From Ancylostoma caninum (lineage: Eukaryota > Nematoda > Chromadorea > Rhabditida > Ancylostomatidae), in assembly GCA_037903475.1 (NCBI GenBank), contig JBAJFG010000476.1:806001-870000 (forward strand): 64,000 bases of DNA, in the 5' to 3' direction. The notes under the pieces were generated by a model. That model ran no database searches, was not told the origin of the DNA, and was given only the letters and a program-made list of their open reading frames with translations. Each line of letters opens with the position of its first letter. The stretch's first letter is position 1. The translations under genes and the position numbers were made by a program. This document shows positions 10,400 through 22,550 of this stretch, in pieces.

Positions 10400-13300
10400 G
10401 ACAGAAAACTAGTTGCTGGAGTACTTTCGTCCACCAAGTGCTTGTCATTTTTGGGGAGCCATTTTCCGGGGAATGCTCCTCTGGTCTCTACCTCATGCTT
10501 CCATCACTAGCATAGCTTCTTCCCTAGAGGGATACTTGTGCGGAAGGGAGGAGCGTAGAAGAGTCCAACCAATCGTAAAGAAAGTGGTCTTTCATATACA
10601 AATTATAACGCTCATGAATTTTCTTAATCTTCTGCGTCGCGAACGGAAACGGGCGAAGGGGTTCGTCTCATTGATATAGTGAGCTTTATGGTCTCGCTAT
10701 TAAACTACATATTATTGATTATTAATAAGGATACAGAAGTTACTCTGCAGGTTTCGGTTGCTTATTTCCCTGCAGTACAAAGGTGTTTTTCGCTGCTCCA
10801 AATTTTATTTGATAGTGCTGGATCTACACTACTCTAAGAATCACAAGGACGCGTTGGATGTTTGCAATTTCTCCAGTAAAAATTTCAGCGCAAACCTTCG
10901 GCGCCAATTTTCAGGGTCACCAAATGCACTGGTTCAAACCGCAACACTCCCCCCCCCCCGAACTACTGGCAGGCTGACGACAGCCAGACAGCGAGGCTGG
11001 CTTGGAAACTGCAATTGTTGCACTTTTTTGGATGAGTGCAATAGTATCCAAAAGTCGAAATTACTACTCAGGGATTGACACTCAAATCTAATCACTTACT
11101 TCGATAATAACAGGCTAATTATTTGAAGAATAGATTTTCGAAACGCCCTTACTTTTTATCCATGGGCAGGCATCGTAGAGATTATCAACAGCAGCACGCA
11201 TATCAACGGTATCCACAGATACCCTCGCAATATCAACGGGAACTGAAATGTTTGAAATATTTTAGACAGGACGCCTCACGGGACATACATATGTATGTGC
11301 GCCCAATGATGACAATGACATAAACCTCTGAATTTTTACAGATGTTTTCCTTATGAAAGAATGTCTTGGACGAGTTCTCCTATGTCTCAAAGTATCACTG
11401 GGCAAGCAAAATTTTTGATTCAGAAGAAATAAAACTATTTCGTAATTTGCATGACACATGCATAACCAACGGAACGATTACTGTAAATAAGAGTAAGTCT
11501 TGACCAGCTAGAAGCAAAATGCATACCGTCCTTTTTCGATTCTCTGTATGTTGAAACTCCAAAACCTATCACCAGCTGACATTTTCCCATAATTAGAATG
11601 TGACAAAATGTTGGCGAACCTTCCGAAGCCTCCTGAAATGCATGACTGCGAAAAACGTACTTAGTGGCATATCAACAGGTTCACGACATCGTTGCACAGC
11701 TACCTCTAAACACACCTCTAAACAGTCACAGAACTCGTCATCACATGTAGTTTGCCCACGCTGAAGAGAGTAGCATTCATCATGATAGGCGCAGCAGTGA
11801 TTTACTGTCGCTGAATTAAAATAATTGATTATAAAAAATATTGATTAAAAATATTGAAAGTTAAACGGCGAATAATTTACGAATCTAGACATGTTTTGGG
11901 GCATGCTCATGAATCAAATTTTCAGCAGACAACAGATCTACATTGGTGCTCATATAAAAAAAATAGAAAGGTAGAAAGAAGGATTCCATTGCAACGTCTC
12001 TGAAGCTGCATAGCACCCTGTTACTCATAATACTCATTATTTAACTAGTTTTCATACCAGAGTTGATTTAGACACAATCGCCTCACAGCTCACTCCTTGA
12101 AAATTTGTCCGTGTGTGTGATAAATACTCCTGCACCGAAACGACTGTGTAAAAAAGACAGTATTCTATAAAATTTTGGATACTCCAAATTAGTGTCATGC
12201 CTCAACAAACACAAAAAATCCACTCTTGTTTGGAGGGACGTCCCTAGCTAGCTACACAAATGTAGTCACTACTTTCTCAGGAATGCATCAAATTCAGACA
12301 TTTCCTTTCCCTGTTTTGATCTATTACTTAAAAAAAAAACGTTGGCAGCAACGTTGTCAGCATTGTAATTTACCAGGATTCCAGTTCGGAGCGAACTTCT
12401 TATTGAGTGGAAGGGACGTTTTAGTGTCGTCGTTATCACAAGTCGTAGTCATCATAGTCATAATCAGAATCGTCGCAACTAGTCGCATTGTTTGCGCTAC
12501 GCTTCAAATCAACGTGCACAATACTGAAGTGGATCTGTGTTGTTATCATTTCAGAAGAGTAGTTTGTGCATACTCTTAATGGAGCAGAAGATTTGCGGAT
12601 GAATGTAATAAAGTTGGTTCGAACACTGTAATTTCGTTTGAGAGAAGTTTTCGTCGCAGTTATGTGGTGAGAAGAAGAAGTTCATCGATCCGCATCGGAA
12701 GTTTAAATTCCCTTCAACGGCAATCATTGAATGCAACAAAAAGCCTCGTCCATAGCTTCTTTCATTGTTGAACAATTCAAATTTTTATATATTTGCCCCC
12801 TCACATTTAGTACTAGTGGTGCCAGTTGAAAACCCTACTTTGTGGCGTCATTGTATCTCCGCACAGTAGTTGAATGTGAGTAGTGCAAAATCAAGGATTT
12901 TGACCTTTTGGGGTAAAAATGTTTACTCAAAAATTCGCTAGTGCAATGAGGGTATTGTACCTCTGTGCATCAGCGGTGAGTAGCCATATTGTCTAAATTG
13001 AGAAATTTCAAGATTCAGTGAGAAAAAATTATGAACAAATGTAAAGGTGAATTCATAGTTGCCAGGAGTGTATGTCCGTCACTGCACATCCTTGTATCCT
13101 TCATTGTGAGTAATTTCGATACAGTGCTAGGGATTTTCCAAAGCTATAATTACTCACCAGCATAACCTTGACAATCTCCATTCATGCTCATGTGGGATAT
13201 AACGGAAACAAATCGTTCATTCCCACAAAACCAATCGCTCAGTTGAATCATATAATTTGTGAAGACGGGCAAGGTAGCAGTGAACAGCAGTAGGCGAGTA

Positions 13301-13540
13301 GTCGACATCGAGCTAAGGTGGAATTCCAATTACATGAGCACCTAAGGCGGAGGCTTTATTTTTTGAGAACAATGAGTATGTTGTAAAATCGATGTGAAAT
13401 TTTGTGAATTAGATTCCAAAAATCATTAATCAGCTATACTAGTTCATTGGCCGTCTCAGCAAACGTTTCACAGTTTCAGCGCCAGTTCTCACTCCTCATA
13501 TCTTGGTCATTTTTTTCAGAATCGACGAAAACATTCTGAG
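10400..13540. other. mostly unassigned; one coding-like minus frame
   Basis: No element ends or confident genes. A minus-strand frame at 12551-12775 has coding texture (MIAVEGNLNFRCGSMN, then HNCDENFSQTKLQC) with spaced cysteines and a possible GTATGC donor, but no upstream acceptor or ATG context settles it. A C run (about 10 nt) lies near 10950. Confidence 0.3.
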
Positions 13541-13754
13541 TTAGAGGACTTCACAGAGGATTCCAAGGCAGAGTTGGCGGTGCTTCAGTGTAGACATGTA
13601 GTTTGTTTCTGAAGAAAGACCTGCTCCTGTCAGATATGCGAAAGACTGTTTCGTCCTCTCCATATGTATTCTTCTACGTCCTCTGTAGCGGCCTTGTTGA
13701 CCATGATAACCTTCCGGCTGGCCCGGTCGACTATGGTAGCATTCCGTCCAGCCC

Positions 13755-13980
13755 GGTTGGAAGTGTTGGTTGGTGGTAGTAGGGTAGTGATAAGGGATAA
13801 AGGAATCAGCCGAGAGAAAAAGACCAGAAGCACAGATGGTCAAGTGGATAAAGCAGTAGACTCCCAAACAATGGTCAGGTTGGTTCGATCCCACTCGATG
13901 GTAGAAGAACATTACCATTACGAGGACGGCGTGGGACCTTTGCAAAGAGGCCTTTTCTTATTCCTGATGAGAATTTGCTA
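13755..13980 (+). mobile_element. tRNA-derived SINE copy 2
   Basis: A box TGGTCAAGTGG at 13837-13847 and B box GGTTCGATCCC at 13882-13892. Upstream GTGTTGGTTGGTGG and downstream CTTATTCCTGATGAGAA are shared with the copy at 3.7-3.95 kb in opposite orientation. Confidence 0.65.
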
Positions 13981-14577
13981 ATTTATTCTGCATTCATATC
14001 ACAAAAGATCCACAGCTGCATCGAATACGGAGCTCTTCTGTGCGAGGCACTGTGCAAGCAGAGAGCAAGCTGCCAAAGGTTGTAACACTGTTTGCGGCCA
14101 TTTGATGGATAAACGTTGGCAACACTGCCCTGACCACACGATGTTGAGCAGTAGCGTCTGCGTCCACTCGATCCGGAGCACTTTCGGCTGAGCGGAGGCC
14201 CATCACCGGCCGGCCCTCTCTAGCATTGCCACCCGGGCTCCGACCCGTTGATTCCCCGGCCGGTAGTGGTAGAGCGGGCCGTCGGCACCAAGTTTCTGAG
14301 AAGGCGAAATACTAATGTATAAGGGCCTTAACGCGTACACTTCTCGTGGGAAAGAGTGCTCGATAGACGTACGGCCATGGTTCATGTAAGTAAAAGCAAA
14401 AGAAATGCATGAGACGAACCTGATCTTTGATTAAAGTTATACTGCTAAGTACAATGAAAGTTGAAGGCGATCCACCTCCGTTCAAGTTGAATAGTAGAAT
14501 AATCATGCAAACTCAGCAGAGGCCTGTATGATTAATGAAGTTATTTGAAGTAAGCGTATCACTGCCAAGATAATCAT

Positions 14578-16986
14578 TCTATATAATAACGGGCTTAGCC
14601 TGTTTACATGTGTGTCTGTATGTATGTAAGTATGTAAGACGCGTATGGCGCCAAAAGTGGGGGGAGACGGGTCCACCACTGTGATAAGGGTGCGCCGGCG
14701 CCAAAAGTGGGGGGAGACGGGTCCATCACTGTGATAAGGCTGCGCCGGCGCCCAAAGTGGGGGGAGACGGGTCCATCACTGTGATAAGGCTGCGCCGGCG
14801 CCCAAAGTGGGGGGAGACAGGTCCACCACAGTGATAAGGGTGCGCCGGCGTGCAAAAGTGGGGAAACGCCTGGAGTCGGGTCCAACGGTGTGATAAGGGT
14901 GCGCCGGCGCCCAAAGTGGGGGGAGACGGGTCCATCACTGTGATAAGGCTGCGCCGGCGCCCAAAGTGGGGGGAGACGGGTCCATCACTGTGATAAGGCT
15001 GCGCCGGCGCCCAAAGTGGGGGGAGACGGGTCCACCACAGTGATAAGGGTGCGCCGGCGTCCAAAAGTGGGTAAACGCCTGGAGTCGGGTCCAACTGTGT
15101 GATAAGGGTGCGCCGGCGTCCAAGGGTGGGGAAACGCCTGGAGTCAGGTCCAACGGTGTGATAAGGGTGCGCCGGCGTGCAAAAGTGGGGAAACGCCTGG
15201 AGTCGGGTCCAACGGTGTGATAAGGGTGCGCCGGCGTGCAAAAGTGGGGAACGCCTGGAGTCGGGTCCAACGGTGTGATAAGGGTGCGCCGGCGTCCAAA
15301 AGTGGGGAAACGCCTGGAGTCGGGTCCAACGGTGCGATAAGGGTGCGCCGGCGTGCAAAAGTGGGGAAACGCCTGAAGTCGGGTCCAACGATGTGATAAG
15401 GGTGCGCCGGCGTCCAAAAGTGGGGAACGCCTGGAGTCGGGTCCAACGGTGTGATAAGGGTGCGCCGGCGCCCAAAGTGGGGGGAGACGGGTCCATCACT
15501 GTGATAAGGCTGCGCCGGCGCCCAAAGTGGGGGGAGACGGGTCCATCACTGTGATAAGGCTGCGCCGGCGCCCAAAGTGGGGGGAGACGGGTCCACCACA
15601 GTGATAAGGGTGCGCCGGCGTCCAAAAGTGGGTAAACGCCTGGAGTCGGGTCCAACTGTGTGATAAGGGTGCGCCGGCGTCCAAGGGTGGGGAAACGCCT
15701 GGAGTCAGGTCCAACGGTGTGATAAGGGTGCGCCGGCGTGCAAAAGTGGGGAAACGCCTGGAGTCGGGTCCAACGGTGTGATAAGGGTGCGCCGGCGTGC
15801 AAAAGTGGGGAAACGCCTGGAGTCGGGTCCAACGGTGTGATAAGGGTGCGCCGGCGTGCAAAAGTGGGGAAACGCCTGGAGTCGGGTCCAACGGTGTGAT
15901 AAGGGTGCGCCGGCGTGCAAAAGTGGGGAAACGCCTGAAGTCGGGTCCAACGATGTGATAAGGGTGCGCCGGCGTCCAAAAGTGGGGAAACGCCTGGAGT
16001 CGGGTCCAACGGTGTCATAAGGGTGCGCCGGCGTCAAAAGTGGGGGGAGACGGGTCCATCACTGTGATAAGGCTGCGCCGGCGCCCAAAGTGGGGGGAGA
16101 CGGGTCCATCACTGTGATAAGGCTGCGCCGGCGCCCAAAGTGGGGGGAGACGGGTCCATCACTGTGATAAGGCTGCGCCGGCGCCCAAAGTGGGGGGAGA
16201 CAGGTCCACCACAGTGATAAGGGTGCGCCGGCGTGCAAAAGTGGGGAAACGCCTGGAGTCGGGTCCAACGGTGTGATAAGGGTGCGCCGGCGCCCAATGT
16301 GTGGGTAGACGGGTCCAGTGCTGTGACAAAGGTGCGCTGGCGTCCAAAGTGGGGGAGACGGGTTTACTGCTGTGATAGGGGTGCGCCTGCGCTCAAAAGT
16401 GGAGGAGCGCCTGAAAATATAGCTACCGGTGGAGGAGGGGTGCGCCGGTGTCCACTATTCAGGGAAATGTCATGAGTTAGGTCCATATTTGTTAAATCGA
16501 TTCGATGGCGTCTAACATCAATCGTAAAAAAAAACTAGATGTCAGACCACTGCGCGGATTAGTATGCAATCCGTGTGAATCCTTCCTCCTTACGTCCTCC
16601 CCCGCGTTCTTCTCACCTCATTTGTTTATGAACACACCGCACCCTCCACTTTTATATGTTCTAACTGACTCTTATCACTTGACCGGTTATAACAAACAAA
16701 GAATGATAGACCATTTTCTGCGTTCAATCCAGGTTGAACCGGTTATATTTAGTTACAAAAAGCTATTTCAGTTGAGCAAATGAAAAAATTGCTTCGAGAA
16801 GGTTAATCCTCTTTGGTAAGTGCATTTTTACATGAGAAAAAGCAATGGAAAGGGTGTGAGACACATTAAAGCAAAAATGTGGAATAGCTGTGACTTTATT
16901 TGAATGAAGAAGGTATGAAGCCATGCGAGCGAAGCGGGCATTAGGAAAAGTCTGGAAGTCCGGCGCCAGCCGGACGGCCAGACTGG
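14578..16986 (+). mobile_element. HINE-like element A (rolling-circle type)
   Basis: Begins TCTATATAATAACGGGC with a small palindrome (AACGGGC / GCCTGTT), then a TGTATGTAAG microsatellite, a minisatellite of about 1.8 kb, a unique body containing TTATCACTTGA, the word GCGAGCGAAGCGGGC, and a 3' double hairpin (16950-16983: outer GTCTGG/CCAGAC, inner GTCCGGC/GCCGGAC, loop GCCA). It ends CTGG at 16986, then T. This order is that of Helentron-associated non-autonomous elements (HINE/DINE-1). No Rep or helicase is encoded. The family assignment is inference; the repeated structure is directly visible. Confidence 0.65.
14640..16420. repeat. 50/59-bp minisatellite array 1
   Basis: About 32 units of two kinds. 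The 50-bp kind reads AAAGTGGGGGGAGACGGG then TCCATCACTGTGATAAGG; the 59-bp kind has CGCCTGGAG inserted (GGGGAAACGCCTGGAG). All units share GTGATAAGG and the palindromic GCGCCGGCGC. A mixed block starting at 15013 recurs at 15574, giving a higher-order period of about 561 bp. Long minus-strand frames here exist only because the unit lacks stops. The last units (16290-16420) are diverged. Confidence 0.95.
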
Positions 16987-16987
16987 T

Positions 16988-19081
16988 TCTATATAATAAC
17001 GGGCTTAGCCTGTTTACATGTGTGTCTGTATGTGTGTAAGAATGTAAGTATGTAAGTATGTAAGTATGTAAGAATGTGTGTCAGACTGTTACGAAATTCT
17101 ACGATTGGTCAATGATCGTGATTGTGAGATCATATAAAAGGTTAGGAACGGGTGTGGTGTGGTGGAGTGGGGTAGGGATGAGATCGAACAGAAGGTCGGA
17201 TGGTGTACAACGGGTCCGTCAATGGAGTCCATGGAGAAGGGCTCAGCCGGCGCCCAAAGTGGGGGGGAGACGGGTCCACCACTGTGATAAGGGTGCGCCG
17301 GTGCCCAAAGTGGGGAAACGCCTGGAGTCGGGTCCAACGGTGTGATAAGGGTGCGCCGGCGTGCAAAAGTGGGGAAACGCCTGGAGTCGGGTCCAACGAT
17401 GTGATAAGGGTGCGCCGGCGTGCAAAAGTGGGGAAACGCCTGGAGTCGGGTCCAACGGTGTCATAAGGGTGCGCCGGCGTGCAAAAGTGGGGAAACGCCT
17501 GGAGTCGGGTCCAACGGTGTGATAAGGGTGCGCCGGTGCCCAAAGTGGGGGGAGACGGGTCATCACTGTGATAAGGCTGCGCCGGTGCCCAAAGTGGGGG
17601 GACGGGTCCATCACTGTGATAAGGGTGCGCCGGCGCCCAAGAGTGGGGAAACACCTGGAGTCAGGTCCAACGGTGTCATAAGGGTGCGCCGGCGTGCAAA
17701 AGTGGGAAAACGCCTGGAGTCGGGTCCAACGGTGTGATAAGGGTGCGCCGGCGTGCAAAAGTGGGGGGAGACGGGTCCAACTGTGATAAGGGTGCGCCGG
17801 CGCCCAAAGTGGGGGGAGACGGGTCCATCACTGTGATAAGGCTGCGCCGGCGCCCAAAGTGGGGGGAGACGGGTCCATCACTGTGATAAGGGTGCGCCGG
17901 CGCCCAAAGTGGGGGGAGACGGGTCCACCACTGTGATAAGGGGGTGCGCCGGCGTCCAAAAGTGGGTAAACGCCTGGAGTCGGGTCCAACTGTGTGATAA
18001 GGGTGCGCCGGCGTCCAAGAGTGGGGAAACGCCTGGAGTCGGGTCCAACGGTATGATAAGGGTGCGCCGGCGTGCAAAAGTGGGGGGAGACGGGTCCATC
18101 ACTGTGATAAGGCTGCGCCGGCGCCCAAAGTGGGGGAGATGGGTCCATCACTGTGATAAGGCTGCGCCGGCGCCCAAAGTGGGGGGAGACGGGTCCACCA
18201 CAGTGATAAGGGTGCGCCGGCGTCCAAAAGTGGGTAAACGCCTGGAGTCGGGTCCAACTGTGTGATAAGGGTGCGCCGGCGTGCAAAAGTGGGGAAACGC
18301 CTGGAGTCGGGTCCAACGGTGTGATAAGGGTGCGCCGGCGTGCAAAAGTGGAAAAACGCCTGGAGTCGGGTCCAACTGTGTGATAAGGGTGCGCCGGCGT
18401 GCAAAAGTGGAAAAACGCCTGGAGTCGGGTCCAACTGTGTGATAAGGGTGCGCCGGCGCCGAAAAGTGGAAAAACGCCTGGAGTCGGGTCCAACGGTGTG
18501 ATATGGGTGCGCTGGCGTCCAAAAGTGAGGAAACGCCTGGAGTCGGGTCAAACTGTGTGATAAGGGTGCGCCGGCTTGCACAAATAATAGGAATTCGCTA
18601 GTCGGGTCTATTTCTGTATGAGGGGTACGCTTACGCTGTTTCGGCAGACCCTCCTACCTTAATCACCTAGCTGTACATTGTTTCCTTTCAGAATCGTGTT
18701 CTCTTCCCATTCCGTTTGCTTCTGAATGAACCACTCCTTCATTTCCGTTTATATACACCGGTGGACCCTTATCACTTGAATTACCACAACAACCAGTTGA
18801 GCCTAAATCAATTCAAGATAACATTTGCACTGAATTGGTTGCACTCAGTTCTTCAGACCCCTAACTTCGCTCATATGGAAGAGAATAACTTCGTTCATAT
18901 GGGAGAAAGCTACCACCTACGGTATGAAGGGTTTCTTAGGAGAGCGATAGAACTGCGTGGAAGGATGCAGATTTTATCAATCCATTTACACTTTTATGTT
19001 TGCTTTCAACGTGCAGTATGCGAGCGAAGCGAGAATCAATAGAAGTCTGGAAGTCCGGCGTTAGCCGGACGGCCAGACTGG
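16988..19081 (+). mobile_element. HINE-like element B, head-to-tail with A
   Basis: The same TCTATATAATAACGGGC head starts one T after the CTGG end of element A. It is followed by a TATGTAAG microsatellite, an AT-rich stretch with ATATAAAAGG, a second minisatellite, a body with TTATCACTTGAATTACC, the word GCGAGCGAAGCGAG and a hairpin tail (19045-19078, loop GTTA) ending CTGG at 19081, then T. Confidence 0.65.
17246..18575. repeat. 50/59-bp minisatellite array 2
   Basis: About 24 units of the same two kinds as array 1, in a different order and with private variants (GTGGAAAAACGCC near 18350-18480). Shared multi-unit blocks with array 1 suggest exchange or a common ancestral array. Confidence 0.95.
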
Positions 19082-19245
19082 TAGAACGATAACGAAGAAG
19101 CCAATCAAGAAGTAAGATTTGAGGTTATCGAAAGATTCCTTATTAACCCATTTCTCAGTGACCACCGAAGGGACATTGGTGAGTTCCAAAACCTCTACGG
19201 CGAACCTTCTTCCCAATGAATCTAATCTATCATATGCCTGTAATA

Positions 19246-19483
19246 TCTCTGATAACTGTGCAGGACGAACACAGACAAAACGGCGTAATGGTTCGGGTAG
19301 AAACCCTAGCAGCAACGGTTGCCAGTTGCTGCCACTCTCCCCTTGATTGCTGCCGTCCCTCAGCAATTGCTGCTAAAGAGCCGACAGATTGAGCAGCAAT
19401 CGAGGGGAGGATGACAGCAACTTTGAGCAGCAATCGAGGGGAGGATGACAGCAACTGCATTCGTGCTGCACAGTTATCAGAGA
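19246..19483. mobile_element. TA-flanked inverted-repeat MITE, family M2
   Basis: Ends TCTCTGATAACTGTGCAG and CTGCACAGTTATCAGAGA flank the element next to TA on both sides. Inside lies a tandem pair of about 33 bp (GAGCAGCAATCGAGGGGAG...). A half copy lies at 51506-51600 (same end plus GCTAGCAGCAACTCC). Confidence 0.75.
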
Positions 19484-19942
19484 TAATGGAGATGTATGAA
19501 GAGTATGTTCAGGCGGTTTTCTGCCTTGGATCAAATAAACTATTAGAGAAAATTGAAGATTTACAGAAATTGTTATATGTTGGCGTAGTGAAAAGTTCTG
19601 CAGCGTTCACTAATTCTTTGGAAATGGATTCCTTAATTAAAGTTAAATTTCAGTTGATGATATGTTTACCACTATTGTCCAATACCTTCACACATATTTC
19701 GAGCACCTTCGATATTCCTTTCTACCGGAATTCCGGAGGCATTCGGTGGATCGAAGACAATTCACTTCCAATATCCCTGCTGATTGCTGAGCCTCATCTT
19801 CCAAAGGTGGTCCTTCAGGTCAGGAGAAGATGATAGCCCGGTAGTGTGAGGTCTGGCAATTACGGAACATGTAACACAGATTCTCAGCCGAGATCGTGAG
19901 TCTTCTCACGACTTCGGTTTGCAATTTGAGCGTGAGCCTTAA

Positions 19943-20237
19943 GCGGGTTTCAGAGTTGTGCCGCGCCGCGCCGCGTCATATGATGAGGGATAGGGTGCGG
20001 CAACGCAGAGTGAGCTCGCGTCGCAAGTGCATCGAGAAGGGGGGCTTTCAGAGATTTCGCCTCTCGCGAGCCTTCCACTGTATTTTGCGAGCTCACTTTG
20101 CGAGTCGCGGAGTCGAATGGTCTGGGTTATTCGTTGCCGCGCGACAAATCCAACGCAACTTTCAGAGCGAGATGTTCCCCACGCTCGAGTCACTTCGCCA
20201 CCCCGCGCCGCGGATCGGAAAATGTCTGAAACCCGCT
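19943..20237. mobile_element. TTAA-flanked GC-rich MITE
   Basis: Ends GCGGGTTTCAGA and TCTGAAACCCGC lie inside TTAA (19939-19942) and TTAA (20238-20241, one extra T). The interior is GC-rich (GCCGCGCCGCGCCGCG) against AT-rich flanks. TTAA target use is the habit of piggyBac-type elements; no transposase is present. Confidence 0.6.
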
Positions 20238-20339
20238 TTAAGTTGCAGAAGATAAACATTTGCTCGTGTGTGCCGTTGTTCACGAATGGCGCCTCTGTCT
20301 GCTTTCGGAGTTGGGTAGCACAGTGATCGGTCATTAATG

Positions 20340-21010
20340 TTATGCAACTGCTTCGAAACTCGCGTAGAATTTTCTGTGAGATCTACCAATCACATGGATC
20401 TACCTTTTCGAGCGCGTCTGGTTCTAGAGGTGATTCCGGACACGGAATCCATTTGCAATATTCTTTAGAGAACCCTTTCCACGTGAACGAAGAGAGAGCG
20501 GCTTTTCCGTGCTTATCCGGCATCACTTGTTCGATTTGTGCAACGCGCATGGTATTCGTATGGTATCCACACAATGTAGAACCGAGGCCGGAGATCGTCA
20601 AGTGGTGGGTAACGTTTTGAACCTTGAACGCAACACACATGTTTGCGTGGCGTTTCTTACAGGATGCCTTTGTAGAAACCATAATGGACAAAGGAGGAAA
20701 GTTAAACTCGACTTACCGAATGCATTTTTACCTGATACTAAAACAGCTTCCCCGTATGAGCTTCATGTAAAATCTTCAAGAACATACTACCTTTCACTGA
20801 CACTATTCCAAACTGTCAAGCTGCTTCCGCGTTTTAGAGATGAAAATGGGGTGTTGTCTTACAGAGGTTTTCATCAACCCAACATGTAGTATTTAATGAA
20901 TTTTCACAATACTTTGTTTTGAAAATTTGGTTTGTTCTAGAAATTCCAGGCAACCGGTTAGACCAGTTCCATCGTGATTCGTATCGTACTATTACAGAAG
21001 ACAGGTGACG
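20340..21010. other. no gene established; one open plus frame
   Basis: A 126-codon plus frame (20509-20889) runs through without obvious splice signals or recognised motifs and could be chance. Nothing else was recognised. Confidence 0.3.
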
Positions 21011-21014
21011 TCTA

Positions 21015-21530
21015 CAGGGTGGGCCAGAAATACGGTAACAACGCAGGTATCTCTTCAGAAGGAAATTGTTTTGGCTTAAAGTTAAAGTCAGTTGGAATGT
21101 CCTTTAGCAACGTTTTACCGTAACAGCGCTCCGGTCCAGGTTTGATTCTGGACTCAACCAGAAATACATTTTAGGTCCTATTCTTTTCACAGAGTGTCCA
21201 CTCATTTGCTTGGGTCTCAATCAGTGAGGTTAATAGACTTTGGTGATACTCGAGACAAGGGCTTATTCATAACCTCTCCGGATCAGTTGGGGAAGCACTT
21301 TAGAAAATGCTGTATGACCTGAAGCACAACCACATGCGCGCCGCGGTCAGCGACTTCACTTAGCATCTTGGGGCCTGTGTAGGACTTGATAGGGGATATC
21401 CCGAGATGAAGGATTGCCTTATGTTAAATAATACCTAGCAAACATAAATCTTACAGCTATGTTTTAAATCACATATAAATTCTTTTTCCATGTACACGTT
21501 TCTGTGTTACTGTGTTTATGGCTCACCCTG
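21015..21530. mobile_element. mariner-type element, non-autonomous
   Basis: Starts CAGGGTGGGCCAGAAATA after TA and ends TTTATGGCTCACCCTG before TA; the ends are inverted copies (GTAACA / TGTTAC continues inwards). 516 bp, too short for a transposase, and none is recognisable inside. Confidence 0.65.
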
Positions 21531-22264
21531 TACTTCCTTATCCTCTTATTAACATTTAAAAAAAGCAACCCAAGCTTAAGCTCTAAGCCAGTCTGCAATG
21601 ATCAAAAAGTAGGTGCAGATGCAAATCGGAGAGTTTTTGTAGCTGGAGACTCTGTGGAAAAACTACTGATGTGGAACTATCCAGGGGCATCTTTCCCATC
21701 ACTGAACGCCGGCGCACAGTATTGCTGACATGGACCCGTCCAGCGACATCCTCCCCCCTCCTGAGACGTACGTGACACGTTCATGGTATATGTATGTGAA
21801 CAACATGGAAATCTTCAATTAGGACATCCGATTTTCAAGTAAAACGTGATGTTTTGGATCTTGACAGAACGGAAAAACTGTTGATGAGGCGGGTGTGATT
21901 TCGCAACCCACGCCGTGAATCACCTGAACATAGAAGAGTTGGACGGAAATTTCTAGGGCACTCCTCTCAAAGTGTTAAGTTATGAATAGCTAGGATTAGC
22001 TAGCTAGGATTTAGCGGTCAGAAGAACATGTCATTCACTCCACTGATTTGATATTTTGTTCGTGGAATAGGAACAGGACTATTACACAATTTTTTCCACT
22101 TATAAGCTATTCGTGCCGTCACCGTAGATGGTTGGACTTCCAGCGCTCCCACGAATGACAGTGGTTCCAACACTTGGGGATATGTGTTGCTACTCATACA
22201 ATGGACCGTGTAGAAGCTTTTTTATTGAGCATAATAGCAGTTAACCTTCCAACCTTTCAATAGG

Positions 22265-22535
22265 TATGCAGCTTCGCAGAAAATCACTGTCATCCGCGGA
22301 GCGCGACGAAGCTGCGCTTCGTGGATGACTGTGGTAAGGATTCGTCTTTCTTGAGTCTAGTTGGCCCAAACGTAACATTGAATATGGGTCCAAGACAAAG
22401 CGCTGCGAAGCGGCGCATTGGCTCTGGATTTGTTCTTTTTCTCAGTTTAGTTGAGAAACCCCAGAACTAACGTGGCACACGGGTCCGAGACAAAGCGCCA
22501 CGAAGCGACGGTTGTGCTCGGTTACCGACATAGAC
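22265..22535 (+). repeat. dispersed repeat (copy 2 of the 8.6 kb family)
   Basis: AAATCACTGTCATCCGCGG, a GCGC-rich loop and GTGGATGACTG, then two units containing GGGTCCRAGACAAAGCGC and GAAGCG. It matches the order of the 8571-8790 repeat. Confidence 0.55.
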
Positions 22536-22550
22536 AACGACTGATTATCT

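Noticed and set aside
14726..16018. A 430-codon minus-strand open frame and several shorter ones in the 14.6-18.6 kb region
   Set aside because: They read through the minisatellite in whatever frame lacks stops; no splice sites, start context or non-repeat sequence supports a protein.
14640..18575. Regularly spaced repeats suggesting a CRISPR array
   Set aside because: Units are adjacent without unique spacers, vary between two lengths, and the window is eukaryotic.
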